64,000 nucleotides of DNA from Cenarchaeum symbiosum A (GTDB lineage: Archaea > Thermoproteota > Nitrososphaeria > Nitrososphaerales > Nitrosopumilaceae), in assembly GCA_000200715.1 (NCBI GenBank), contig DP000238.1, positions 1,722,849 through 1,786,848 on the forward strand, given 5' to 3'. Below, one piece after another: positions 33,749 through 42,303 of the stretch; positions within the stretch are counted from its first letter, which is position 1, and each line of letters opens with the position of its first letter. Both the position numbers and the translations under genes were made by a program. The notes under the pieces were generated by a model that saw only the letters and a program-made list of their open reading frames with translations, was not told where the DNA came from and did not search any database.

Positions 33749-35227
33749 TCAGGTCGGAGACTCCTTCTTTCTCATTGCCATGGCGGAGAGCGCCGGCTTC
33801 ATGAGAAGGGCCAGCCTGGCGCGGAAATAGGTCTCGTCCTTGTTGGATTCGAGCGCCAGCCTTGGCAGGTTCACCGAGACTGATTCCAAATGCACGGATA
33901 GCGACTGGCCCTTGGTACCGCCGGGAGGGGAGCCTGCGTATGACGCGCCGCCGCGGGAGATGACGACCCTGCCGCCGGCGGATATTATCTCGGATAGCTC
34001 CGCCGTTACATCGGAGAGCTTGCCCTTTTCATGGTCTATTACAAGGCCTATGCGCGGGACGGGTGTTATCCTGGCGTATTCCTTGTATGCACGTATCACC
34101 GCGCTGACCATCTTGGGCTCTGTCCCGAGCTGCAGTCTGAACGAGACCGTCACGGGGTCGCTGCCGTGCCTTGGCACGACCGATGCAGCCGACAGTGCCC
34201 CCGCAAGTCTCTCCTCGAGTCCTGTTGTGCCCTTTGCGTGCCGGGCCAGCAGCGGCGCAAGGCCGTCAAGGATGACCTCTCTTGACGCCTCCCTGGATAC
34301 CAGCATTATGACCATTGAGAGCGCGGCAGACAGCCCGTCGGGCGTCTTGATCGAGGGGATCCTGGATGCGCCGAACAGCTTGCCGCCTAGGTCCAGCCCC
34401 TCTTCCATCACCTCTCTCAGGTTTACAAACAGCGTGTCTGGAAGCAGCGACCAGGTGCCGGGGTTGGCTATGTGAAGGTCGCCTGCCAGGTGCGAATCGG
34501 CCACGTCCTTGGGCAGGATGTTGATGAGCAGGTGCTCGGCAAAGACCTCCCTGCCGGTCCTCGATAGCAGGCCCTCGGCGCCGCTGTCCATGTCGTCGAC
34601 GCTCGAGAGCATCGCCTGTATGTCGTACGGGGGCAGGCCCAGCCTGGCCAGCTTGTTCCTGTACTCTTCGTGGCCGTGCTCGAGCAGCACCGAGTTGACC
34701 ATCTCGCGTATCAGCGAGCCTGTAAGGTAGGTTGTCTGGTACTTGTAGATCCTGTTCTCCACCTCTTCTGTGATCTTTTGTGCCAGCTCCGACGGGAGGC
34801 TGCCCTCCCGTATCAGCGACTGGACGATCCTGTGCGAGTTGAACTCCTCGATGGTCTCGTGCGAGGTCCGCACGTACATCTTGCCGCTCTCTATTATCGA
34901 GCGCTCCTCTATCTGCCGGGCCAGGCTGAGGACCAGCTTGCCGAGGTTGGTTATCGTGTACCGCCTCTCCGACTTGTTGAGCGCCACGAGCGACTGCCGG
35001 AGCAGCTTGCGCAGGTGGTAGGCGAACTTGCCGCTCTCCTTCTTGGACCGGAAGCCGGCCAGCGACTTGAGCTCAGAGTATGTCAGGGGGCCCTTGGAGT
35101 TGAGGATCCGGAGTATGTCGATCCTGTTGGGGCTCGCCATTACCGAGAAGATCATCCGGACACGCCGCGATGTGGACTGCATGACGGGCCCTTTCTTGGG
35201 CTCTTCCATGTCCTCGGTTAATTCCAT
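33749..35227 (-). CDS. ArsR-type HTH + ATP-cone + NRDD-like protein, N-terminal part
   Basis: The 492-residue product has an ArsR winged helix (RVRMIFSVMASPNRIDILRIL, LTYSELKSLAGFRSK, YHLRKLLRQSLVALNKSERRYTIT; residues 20-110). An ATP-cone-like segment follows (MYVRTSHETIEEFNSHRIVQSL, ending ALLEHGHEEYRNKL-like at 210). Then comes the start of an NRDD-like barrel (HIANPGTWSLLPDTLFVNLREV). It ends at TGA 33749, where the frame shifts to the C-terminal part. HTH plus ATP-cone recalls NrdR, the bacterial nucleotide-sensing repressor of ribonucleotide reductase, and nrdJ is the next coding gene downstream on the strand. A TATA-like element lies near 35249-35257. Confidence 0.75.
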   Translation of the reverse strand: MELTEDMEEPKKGPVMQSTSRRVRMIFSVMASPNRIDILRILNSKGPLTYSELKSLAGFRSKKESGKFAYHLRKLLRQSLVALNKSERRYTITNLGKLVLSLARQIEERSIIESGKMYVRTSHETIEEFNSHRIVQSLIREGSLPSELAQKITEEVENRIYKYQTTYLTGSLIREMVNSVLLEHGHEEYRNKLARLGLPPYDIQAMLSSVDDMDSGAEGLLSRTGREVFAEHLLINILPKDVADSHLAGDLHIANPGTWSLLPDTLFVNLREVMEEGLDLGGKLFGASRIPSIKTPDGLSAALSMVIMLVSREASREVILDGLAPLLARHAKGTTGLEERLAGALSAASVVPRHGSDPVTVSFRLQLGTEPKMVSAVIRAYKEYARITPVPRIGLVIDHEKGKLSDVTAELSEIISAGGRVVISRGGASYAGSPPGGTKGQSLSVHLESVSVNLPRLALESNKDETYFRARLALLMKPALSAMAMRKKESPT

Positions 35228-35670
35228 GCGGAATTGCTCAGGCGTGGAGCTAAATAAGACTTTTGTACCCGCGTTTCGTCATTTTTAATTACTAAATACT
35301 CCGGTTTGCGCCCATACGAAAACAGGTGGGCCGAAGACCAAACCGGGATCCGGGGGATTCCCCCACTGTTGACAAAAGACAAGGCGGCGCAGGTGAACCA
35401 GATAGTCAGGGAGATCGTGGAGCTCGTGTGAACCTGCGGGGCCGAGGTCAAGACTCTAAACGTGGCAGGCCAAGTCACGAACATGAAATGGATGTAGCAT
35501 CTGCCCTGATTCCGGACCAACGGGGCCCGACCCAAGACGATTGGATAACACAAGATGCTTGATGCATTCTGGACATTCCTGTTTGACGCGGGAGGGAGAC
35601 ATCAAGGGCCCGCCCGTACATGTAGATTTGTGTAGCCTCTGTTCCAATATGGGCAAGAATTAGTACAAAA
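35228..35670. other. Intergenic region with possible small broken reading frame
   Basis: The left end holds the promoter of the HTH gene. On the plus strand a protein-like frame reads YSGLRPYENRWAEDQTGIRG from 35296, continues to a TGA at 35429, and goes on in frame as TCGAEVKTLNVAGQVTNMKW to a TAG at 35495. TTG 35306 could start it. The two halves look like one 60-70-residue protein interrupted by a stop, hence a possible gene remnant. I do not recognise it, and the rest to 35670 shows nothing. Confidence 0.35.
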
Positions 35671-36324
35671 TTAGCTGGCCCGCCCTATACTAGTCATCAA
35701 ATTCCCGAGATCGCATATCCTTGTAGCATATACGTTCTTGGAACTGTTGGCCTCTGTCTTGAGTACGTCCATGCGCCTGCGCCCTTGGGACATGCCATCA
35801 TAGAATGGCCCATCCGCTATGGCTACAAATACGTTGGTGAGTTTTTGTGATTTGTTGGCTTGGCGTATGAACGACTTTAGGTCGTTGTATTGGCTTCCTT
35901 GGGCGCCCCCTTCGTCTTTTGTGTACTTGTGGGATGCATAATACGTGTAACCGTTGCACTCCCAGCAGAAATCAATTGACTTGGCCTCGGAAGAACTGCC
36001 GGCTTCATTCAATTCGCTCTTTGTCATTATGCCACCATTGACTACGTATAATGCACTGTTGGATAGTTTCTCGAAGGATTCCACTGAAGGCAGTTCGCTT
36101 ATGTAACGTCCCGCCAGCGACTCGTAGATGTTCTGCTTCTTGGGATCTTTGATAAAGTACCATCGAAATATCTCATCAGCTTTTACCTTGTTTTTTATTT
36201 CATCTTTATCAATACCGGTCATATCTGCGAAGTTTTCAATCTTCTCTTTGACATCGTCAATGTTGAAATTCTTGTAATTCTCCAATCGTGCCTTTTTGAG
36301 CTCGTTCTCCCAGTCAACAGGCAT
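35671..36324 (-). CDS. Putative Type II restriction endonuclease
   Basis: The 217-residue soluble protein overlaps the adenine methyltransferase gene by 11 bp and has no other assignable function, which is the strongest evidence. A possible nuclease core is KSIDFCWECNGYTYYASHKY, with an acidic residue and a lysine spaced as in divergent PD-(D/E)xK enzymes. The helical N-terminus carries many lysines and acidic residues. GC content is markedly lower than in neighbouring genes, pointing to horizontal acquisition. Recognition site unknown. Confidence 0.7.
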   Translation of the reverse strand: MPVDWENELKKARLENYKNFNIDDVKEKIENFADMTGIDKDEIKNKVKADEIFRWYFIKDPKKQNIYESLAGRYISELPSVESFEKLSNSALYVVNGGIMTKSELNEAGSSSEAKSIDFCWECNGYTYYASHKYTKDEGGAQGSQYNDLKSFIRQANKSQKLTNVFVAIADGPFYDGMSQGRRRMDVLKTEANSSKNVYATRICDLGNLMTSIGRAS

Positions 36325-37261
36325 GCTTAGTAATCATTCTCCTGGCTAGCCCATAATCGAGCCTCCTCCTGTACAGACCATCCTTGCGGAGGCCCTTGAA
36401 TGGTGTAAGGAATACGTCGTGTGTTTTTTTCCTGAATTTGGAAAATTTGGCGTTTAGCTCGTCTATTGTATCGCGGGTAAACTTACGGTCCCAGCTTATC
36501 CTCGTTATCGATCTGGAGCTGAACTTGATGTCGGCGCGTATAGAGCGGCCTGGCCTGAATTCAATAGAGGGGCCTATGGTGTTGTCTACGCCATACAGGC
36601 CGAGATCGCCATCCTTATCATTGAATCGTATGACGGGATCGGCGTAGTCTGGGAGGTGCCTCTCCAGTTCTTCCAGTGTACCTAGCGGGGCATCGTCGTT
36701 GTACAATCGTATTCTTCCGGGGCGACTCCTTCCATGTTTCGTGAAAAGAGCCATACAAACCGGGTTCTCAGTCTCTGTGAACATATACCGGTTGAGGAAT
36801 ATGACCGACTCTAGTCGGCCACGAAACAGTCCGCTTTGCAGGAACGTTGCAGGTATGATAAATGCCACGTTGTCACAGTTGTCCAGGGCGAGTCGAAGAC
36901 AGTGCTTGTACAAGTCGTCATACTGTATGTGCGGCCATGAAATGCCACGCCTCTTGGCCGCATATTGCCCTAGCCAAGGCGGGTTGCTAATGCATATGTC
37001 ATACTGTGTAGGAAACGCGGATAGTGTATCCAACCGCAATACGCCGGGATCCGCAGGCTGTATATCGTATGATTTGAATTTACCCACCATCCCAAGCTCC
37101 TCTAGCATGTGGATAAGGTTGTTGCTGCCTGCGAACGGCTCCAGTACAATCTGGTCTTCTAGTTCTACACGCCGGGCCCAGCTCCTGAAGGCCTTGTGTT
37201 TAAACGGGTTCTGTTCGGTATAGTATCTACCGTGAGACCGCTTTTCTCTGCCTGTAATCAT
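36314..37261 (-). CDS. Type II adenine-specific DNA methyltransferase
   Basis: The 315-residue protein has the SAM-binding motif I VLEPFAGSNNLIHML (about 40-55), YDIQP as the next acidic strand end, and the catalytic NPPW motif in ICISNPPWLGQYA, which marks N6-adenine methyltransferases. FIIPATFLQSG and a C-terminal recognition region with FKGLRKDGLYRRRLDYGLA follow. It is paired with the putative endonuclease gene, forming a complete restriction-modification unit. GC content is lower than average for the window. Confidence 0.9.
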   Translation of the reverse strand: MITGREKRSHGRYYTEQNPFKHKAFRSWARRVELEDQIVLEPFAGSNNLIHMLEELGMVGKFKSYDIQPADPGVLRLDTLSAFPTQYDICISNPPWLGQYAAKRRGISWPHIQYDDLYKHCLRLALDNCDNVAFIIPATFLQSGLFRGRLESVIFLNRYMFTETENPVCMALFTKHGRSRPGRIRLYNDDAPLGTLEELERHLPDYADPVIRFNDKDGDLGLYGVDNTIGPSIEFRPGRSIRADIKFSSRSITRISWDRKFTRDTIDELNAKFSKFRKKTHDVFLTPFKGLRKDGLYRRRLDYGLARRMITKHAC

Positions 37262-37458
37262 ACTGCTCGGTTCTGATTAGCAATTTACGGTATATTAATG
37301 ATTCAAGGTTAAAGATGGTACAGTTTATCTGCTGACCTGCATATCATCTTTCCACGTACCAGTACGCCGTAATGGCTGTCCCGCCCACGCTTTAGAAAAT
37401 ATCAGATATATCTTCACGGCCTTGCCCAGATTTTAAAGATCGTGTTTACGGTCGAGTT

Positions 37459-40227
37459 TTACTCGGGGCAGCCGTCGCCGTCCATGTCCCCGTCGTAGTC
37501 CTCGGCGTTGAAAGGACAGACATCCAGGTCGTCTATCACCCCGTCAAGATCCCCGTCAGGTGCAAAGCGTTGCTGTTCCGGCACTATATCGGGGCAGCCG
37601 TCGCCGTCCCTGTAGTCATTCCAAGTCTCTGCGTTGTCGGGGCACCGGTCTATGTCATCGGGTATTGTATCAAGGTCAGAGTCGGGGACTATCCTGCTTG
37701 GCGCCTCCGAGGGCTGTACATCGGGGCAGCCGTCGCGATCAAGGTAGCCGTTGGGCGTCTCCGCCTCGTCCATGCACTGGTCCCACCTGTCATCTACACC
37801 ATCATTGTCCGCGTCAGGGAATGAAAACTCGGCCAGCTGGCCCGGCACTGAATCGGGGCAGCCGTCATCGTCAAGGTACCTGTTGTATTTCTCGGGCATG
37901 GCAGGGCACTGGTCCACATCATCGGGCACTCCGTCCTGGTCCCTGTCAGTGGATGCCAGCCCGCTGTCGGGGCAGCCGTCATCATCCTCAAAGCCGTTGA
38001 TCGTCTCCGCCTGGGTGGGGCACGTATCGAGCAGGTCGTTGAGCCCGTCTCCGTCTGTATCCGAGACCCTGCCCCCGTTGCTCACAAAGTCGGGGCAGCC
38101 GTCATCATCCTGGAAGCGGTTGTACCTCTCGGGGCTCTCCTTGCACTCGTCTACATCATCGGGGATCCCGTCGCCGTCAAAGTCGCCAAGCGTCTCATAC
38201 TCTTCAAGGTCGGGGCAGCCGTCATCATCCTGGAAGCGGTTGTACCTCTCGCCTGCCAGCGGGCAGAGGTCGTCCTCATCGGGTATTCCATCGGAATCAA
38301 GGTCCGATGGCATCCCGCCCGAGACGCCCCGTATGTCTATGCAGCCATCATGGTCAAGGTATCCGTTAAAGTTCTCCCTCTCACCTATACACTGGTCCCA
38401 CCTGTCATCCACGCCGTCCTCGTCTGTATCGGGAAAGTTGAACTGTGTTGACTGTACGGCCACACTGTCGGGGCAGCCGTCATCATCCTGGAAGCGGTTG
38501 AACTTTTCAGGCTGATTGGGGCATTCGTCAAAATCCCCGGCTATGCCGTCGCCATCGGGGTCTGTAATGTCGTCAAACGCATCAGGGCAGCCATCCATGT
38601 CCAGGATCCTGTTTACCACCTCGGGCTGGCCGGGGCACAGGTCCACAAAGTCGTTGAACCCGTCGCCGTCCGTATCGGCAGTAGGCGCCAGGACAGTTAT
38701 GCTGTCGGGGCAGCCGTCGGTATCCTCGAACTTGTTGTAGGTCTCGCTGGTTAGCATGCACCGGTCCACGTTGTCCGGTATGCCGTCAAGGTCCGCGTCG
38801 CCCATGGATTCGAGTATCAGCACGTCGGGGCATCCGTCCTCGTCCCTGAACCCGTTGAACCTCTCGGCCACTGTCGGGCACTGGTCTGCATCATCTGGTA
38901 TAGTATCAAAGTCAGAGTCAAGCGGGGCGGAGGCCTTGTTCCCTCTCACGTCGGGGCAGCCGTCATCATCCAGGTACGCGTTATAGTTCTCCTGCTCGTC
39001 TATACACTGGTCCCACCTGTCGTCTATGCCGTCGCCGTCCGTATCATCGAATACAAAGTTCGGCTCCTGGACCAGTACCGTGTCTGGGCAGCCGTCTGCA
39101 TCCTGGAACATGTTGAACTTTTCTGGCTCGTTGGGGCACTCGTCGAGCATGCCGGCTATGCCGTCGCCGTCTGGGTCTGTAATGTCGTCAAACCTGTCGG
39201 GGCAGCCGTCAAGGTCCAGTATGCCGTTTATCACCTCGGGCTGGCCGGGGCAGAGGTCGACAACGTCGATTATGCCGTCGCCGTCTGTGTCGGCTGTAAC
39301 CCTGTCGGATGCTATGTTATCGGGGCAGCCGTCGGTATCCTCAAACTTGTTGTAGATCTCGGCCGCAAAGGGGCACTCGTCAAGGTGGTCCGGTATGCTG
39401 TCAGAATCCGAGTCACCCATGGATACAAGGTTTGGTGTATCTGGGCAGCCGTCCTCGTCCTCAAACTTGTTAAAGTTCTCGCGCTCGGTAGGACATGCGT
39501 CTGCCGTATCCGGTATGGAGTCAAAGTCTGTATCCATTGCACCTGCTGCATCGTGTGCCTCCACGTCGGGGCAGCCGTCCCAGTCAAGGTATCCGTTAAA
39601 GTTCTCCCGGACATCTATGCACTGGTCCCACCTGTCGTCTATGCCATCACCGTCGCCGTCGGGGAATCTATAGGTGGAAGAGACCTCGGGCGCCGCGTCG
39701 GGGCAGCCGTCCGTATCCTGGAACAGATTGTAGGTCTCCTGCTCAAACTCGCACGAATCGGCCGTATCGGGTACGCCGTCCTGGTCTGAATCGATGGCCA
39801 TCATCTCGTCGTCGGGGCAGCCGTCAAGGTCGAGCAGGCCGTTGAAGGTCTCGGGCTGGCCGGGGCACAAATCGGCGGTATCTATGAAGCCGTCATCATC
39901 GCTGTCGTGTGTGACCCTCTCGCCGCCTGGGGGCGAGTCGGGGCAGCCGTCGCCATCAAGGAACCTGTTGTAAATCTCCTTTACCAGGGGACAATCATCT
40001 TGGTGGTCCTGGACCCCGTCAAAGTCCGTGTCGTACCAGGGGACAAAGTCCGACGGGCATCCGTCCGGCTCGCCCTCATAGTCCTCTCGGACGAATGGGC
40101 AGAGGTCCACCTCGTCCAGTATCCCGTCGCTGTCAAGGTCGCCCTCGGCAGCAAAGGTGGTCATGGGGGCGGTGGTCATGGTAGCCACCATAAACAGCAG
40201 CATACCCAGCGCATAGCCCCTTCTCAT
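37459..40227 (-). CDS. Secreted calcium-binding protein with 22 thrombospondin type-3 repeats
   Basis: Starting at ATG 40227 the protein has about 922 residues: a signal peptide (LGMLLFMVATMTTAPMTTFA) and then only TSP3 units of the form DxDxDGxxDxxDxCP...DxDGCPD. I count 22 closing DGCP/DGCI motifs. They are organised as a five-unit superrepeat (DRWDQC, TADAC/DADQC, LDEC/VDRC, VDLC, LDEC/FDEC). Each unit binds calcium through its Asp-rich loop and has paired cysteines. A TATA-like element at 40254-40262 supports the start; the longer frame to 40353 would run through the promoter. No membrane anchor is visible. Confidence 0.9.
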   Translation of the reverse strand: MRRGYALGMLLFMVATMTTAPMTTFAAEGDLDSDGILDEVDLCPFVREDYEGEPDGCPSDFVPWYDTDFDGVQDHQDDCPLVKEIYNRFLDGDGCPDSPPGGERVTHDSDDDGFIDTADLCPGQPETFNGLLDLDGCPDDEMMAIDSDQDGVPDTADSCEFEQETYNLFQDTDGCPDAAPEVSSTYRFPDGDGDGIDDRWDQCIDVRENFNGYLDWDGCPDVEAHDAAGAMDTDFDSIPDTADACPTERENFNKFEDEDGCPDTPNLVSMGDSDSDSIPDHLDECPFAAEIYNKFEDTDGCPDNIASDRVTADTDGDGIIDVVDLCPGQPEVINGILDLDGCPDRFDDITDPDGDGIAGMLDECPNEPEKFNMFQDADGCPDTVLVQEPNFVFDDTDGDGIDDRWDQCIDEQENYNAYLDDDGCPDVRGNKASAPLDSDFDTIPDDADQCPTVAERFNGFRDEDGCPDVLILESMGDADLDGIPDNVDRCMLTSETYNKFEDTDGCPDSITVLAPTADTDGDGFNDFVDLCPGQPEVVNRILDMDGCPDAFDDITDPDGDGIAGDFDECPNQPEKFNRFQDDDGCPDSVAVQSTQFNFPDTDEDGVDDRWDQCIGERENFNGYLDHDGCIDIRGVSGGMPSDLDSDGIPDEDDLCPLAGERYNRFQDDDGCPDLEEYETLGDFDGDGIPDDVDECKESPERYNRFQDDDGCPDFVSNGGRVSDTDGDGLNDLLDTCPTQAETINGFEDDDGCPDSGLASTDRDQDGVPDDVDQCPAMPEKYNRYLDDDGCPDSVPGQLAEFSFPDADNDGVDDRWDQCMDEAETPNGYLDRDGCPDVQPSEAPSRIVPDSDLDTIPDDIDRCPDNAETWNDYRDGDGCPDIVPEQQRFAPDGDLDGVIDDLDVCPFNAEDYDGDMDGDGCPE

Positions 40228-40253
40228 TATATCACAGGCTCCGTCCAGAGTTG

Positions 40254-40262
40254 TTATTAAAC
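40254..40262 (-). promoter_or_regulatory. TATA box of the TSP3-repeat gene
   Basis: The minus strand reads GTTTAATAA about 30 bp upstream of ATG 40227, in an otherwise GC-rich stretch. It favours this start over the upstream ATG at 40353. Confidence 0.5.
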
Positions 40263-40336
40263 GTCGGCCGGGCCCGGGGGCGCGGATGCAAAGCACTGTT
40301 CTAACTTTAACCTGTGGCGCGATCGCGCGCCCGGGA

Positions 40337-40498
40337 TCAGGCCTCGCTGACATCCAGGGTAAACTCGGTGGATGAGAGCTGCTGGCCGCAGGACGGGCAC
40401 CTGCCGCTGTAGGGCTTGAGCACGTCCTTGACCGGCTTGATCATCCTCATGATGGTGATCTTTTCACCGCACCTTCCGCATGCCACTTCCACCGACAT
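40337..40498 (-). CDS. Small zinc-ribbon protein (53 residues)
   Basis: The frame starts at ATG 40498 and encodes MSVEVACGRCGEKITIM, a short linker with MIKPVKDVLKPYSG, RCPSCGQQLSS and an acidic end. The CxxC...CxxC pattern (C7, C10, C34, C37) is a minimal zinc ribbon. It stands alone between the TSP3 gene and the DUF35 gene. Function unknown, possibly a nucleic-acid or protein-binding adaptor. Confidence 0.8.
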   Translation of the reverse strand: MSVEVACGRCGEKITIMRMIKPVKDVLKPYSGRCPSCGQQLSSTEFTLDVSEA

Positions 40499-40562
40499 GC
40501 GGATTCTTGGGGCCGGGCGATAATTAATGGTGCCATCTGATTTTTTTAATAAGCCGCGAAAA

Positions 40563-40934
40563 TTATTTTACCGCTTTCTCTATTATGATCCCGCGCTCGT
40601 CAAAGCCCGCGACCCTTGCCGGAGTCCCCACGGGCAGGTCGCCGGGGCTCCCTATTCCGGCCATAAAGCCCGATATCCGCAGGTCCGACCCGTCAAGATC
40701 CATGACCACCCATGCATAGGGCGTGTATTTCTCAAAGCCCGCCGGCGGGACCGTTATTATCGTGTACGTGGCGATGCTCCCCCGGCCCTCTATCGGGTGG
40801 TCCTCAAAGCCGCGGGAGCCGCACTTGCGGCAGAAGTAGACCGTCGCCAGGTGTATGAAACCGCAGGAGGTGCACCTCCGGGCAAGAACCCTGCCCTGCT
40901 TTGCCTGCTCGACGAACTCTGTTTTGGCCGACAT
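40563..40934 (-). CDS. DUF35 OB-fold/rubredoxin-like zinc-ribbon protein, thiolase partner
   Basis: From ATG 40934 the 123-residue protein has an N-terminal helix (FVEQAKQGRVLARRC), a zinc ribbon (CTSCGFIHLATVYFCRKCG) and an OB fold (GRGSIATYTIITVPPAGFEKYTPYAWVVMDLDG). In archaea DUF35 proteins bridge thiolase and HMG-CoA synthase and bind acyl-CoA. It begins 1 bp past the thiolase stop, supporting co-translation. The longer frame to 40985 overlaps the thiolase and is rejected. Confidence 0.9.
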   Translation of the reverse strand: MSAKTEFVEQAKQGRVLARRCTSCGFIHLATVYFCRKCGSRGFEDHPIEGRGSIATYTIITVPPAGFEKYTPYAWVVMDLDGSDLRISGFMAGIGSPGDLPVGTPARVAGFDERGIIIEKAVK

Positions 40935-40935
40935 C

Positions 40936-42090
40936 TCAGACACTCTGGAATATGTGGACTGCGCAGCTGGCCCCTGTCGCGCCAAAATTATGGGTCAGGC
41001 CGGTTGTGGCCCCCTTGACGGTCCTCTGGCCGGCCTTGCCGGTAAGCTGGTCGTAGACCTCCACCACCTGGCCCACGCCGGTGGCCCCTATGGGGTGCCC
41101 CTTGGACTTGAGGCCCCCGGACGGGTTGATTGGGATCTCGCCCCCGCGCGATGTGGCATCCTCCCTTACGGCTGCCACGCCTTTGCCCTTTTCAAAGAAC
41201 CCGAGATCCTCTGTATCCACTATCTCGGCTATGGTAAAGCAGTCATGCACCTCGGCAAAGTCGATATCCTTGGGCCCCACGCCCGCCATCTTGTACGCCT
41301 GCTCGGCCGCTATTCTTGTGCTCGGTATGGTCGTCATCTGTTCCCGCCCCTGAAGAGCGGCCGACGAGCCTCCGCGGCCCGAGCCCGTCACCCGGATGTA
41401 TTCTCCGCCGTGCTCTTTTGCGAACTTTTCTGAGCAGAGTATGACGGAGCTCGCGCCGTCAGAAAAGGGGCAGCAGTCGTATAACTTGAGCGGGCTTGCC
41501 ACAACCGCCGAGGCCATCACGTCGTCTATGGTTATCTTTTTTTGCAGGTGGGCCTTGGGATTGAGCAGCCCGTTCTCGTGGTTCTTGACGGCCACCCTTG
41601 CAAAGTCCTCCTCTGTAGCCTTGAACTCGTTGAGGTAGGCCCGGGCCATGGACGCAAAGAGCCCGGGAAATGACGCCCCCGCCTGCCCTTCGTAGAAAAA
41701 GTCCGAACAGTATGAAAAGTAGGTCGTGGTCCACTCTGTTCCTGTGTGGGTCACCTTCTCTGTGCCGGCCACCAGGACCGCGTCGTAAAAGCCTGCTGCC
41801 ACGTTTGCAAACGCCTCCCGAAATGACGCCGAGCCGCTGCCGCACGCGGACTCTATCGAGAGCGACGGCCTCTCAGGGATCCCGAGGTTGCTCATTATTA
41901 CAGGCCCTAGATGGACCTGCTTGTCCGCCACCCCGAATACGTTTGAGATGTACCCTGCTCCTATCTCCCGCGGCTCTATCCCCGCGCTGTCTATCGCGTC
42001 GACGGATGCCTGGACGGTTATATCGGAGATGCTGTCTTCAAGCTTGCCGTACTTTGTGCTCCCCGCACCTAGCACGCAGACCTGTTCCAC
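40936..42090 (-). CDS. Thiolase-family acetyl-CoA acetyltransferase
   Basis: The 384-residue GTG-started enzyme shows thiolase motifs: catalytic C83 in SIESACGSGSASF, EVHDCFTIAE with the active-site His, and GGLKSKGHPIGATGVGQ near the C-terminus. It belongs to the SCP-2/archaeal acetoacetyl-CoA thiolase group, which works in a complex with DUF35 and HMG-CoA synthase for mevalonate synthesis. Thaumarchaeota also need a thiolase to finish the 3-hydroxypropionate/4-hydroxybutyrate cycle. HMG-CoA synthase is not adjacent here. Confidence 0.92.
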   Translation of the reverse strand: MEQVCVLGAGSTKYGKLEDSISDITVQASVDAIDSAGIEPREIGAGYISNVFGVADKQVHLGPVIMSNLGIPERPSLSIESACGSGSASFREAFANVAAGFYDAVLVAGTEKVTHTGTEWTTTYFSYCSDFFYEGQAGASFPGLFASMARAYLNEFKATEEDFARVAVKNHENGLLNPKAHLQKKITIDDVMASAVVASPLKLYDCCPFSDGASSVILCSEKFAKEHGGEYIRVTGSGRGGSSAALQGREQMTTIPSTRIAAEQAYKMAGVGPKDIDFAEVHDCFTIAEIVDTEDLGFFEKGKGVAAVREDATSRGGEIPINPSGGLKSKGHPIGATGVGQVVEVYDQLTGKAGQRTVKGATTGLTHNFGATGASCAVHIFQSV

Positions 42091-42303
42091 GTGAGCGGGA
42101 TCCCCTGCTCCCTATAAAAATCGCTATGTTGCCGGTCTCTATCAATATTCCCTTCAGGCCCGGCCAGAACAAGCCCGTTTTGGGCATATTTTTTCTGTCA
42201 CCGGGCGGCTTGTATGATGGCAGTGTGCCAGAGGATGGTTGGCAGTCTGGGCTGTGAACGCACAATATGCCTGCTGGAATGCATCTCGCACGGGGACCCT
42301 GTG

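Noticed and set aside
35429-35431. TGA in the small frame at 35296-35497 read as selenocysteine
   Set aside because: No selenoprotein-type homology and no visible SECIS-like structure; decay is simpler.
36300-37300. Transposon or integrase flanking the restriction-modification genes
   Set aside because: No transposase, integrase, terminal inverted repeats or target duplication were visible around 35670-37300.
40228-40353. N-terminal extension of the TSP3 protein to ATG 40353
   Set aside because: The extension covers a TATA-like element and would bury the signal peptide 42 residues inside the protein.
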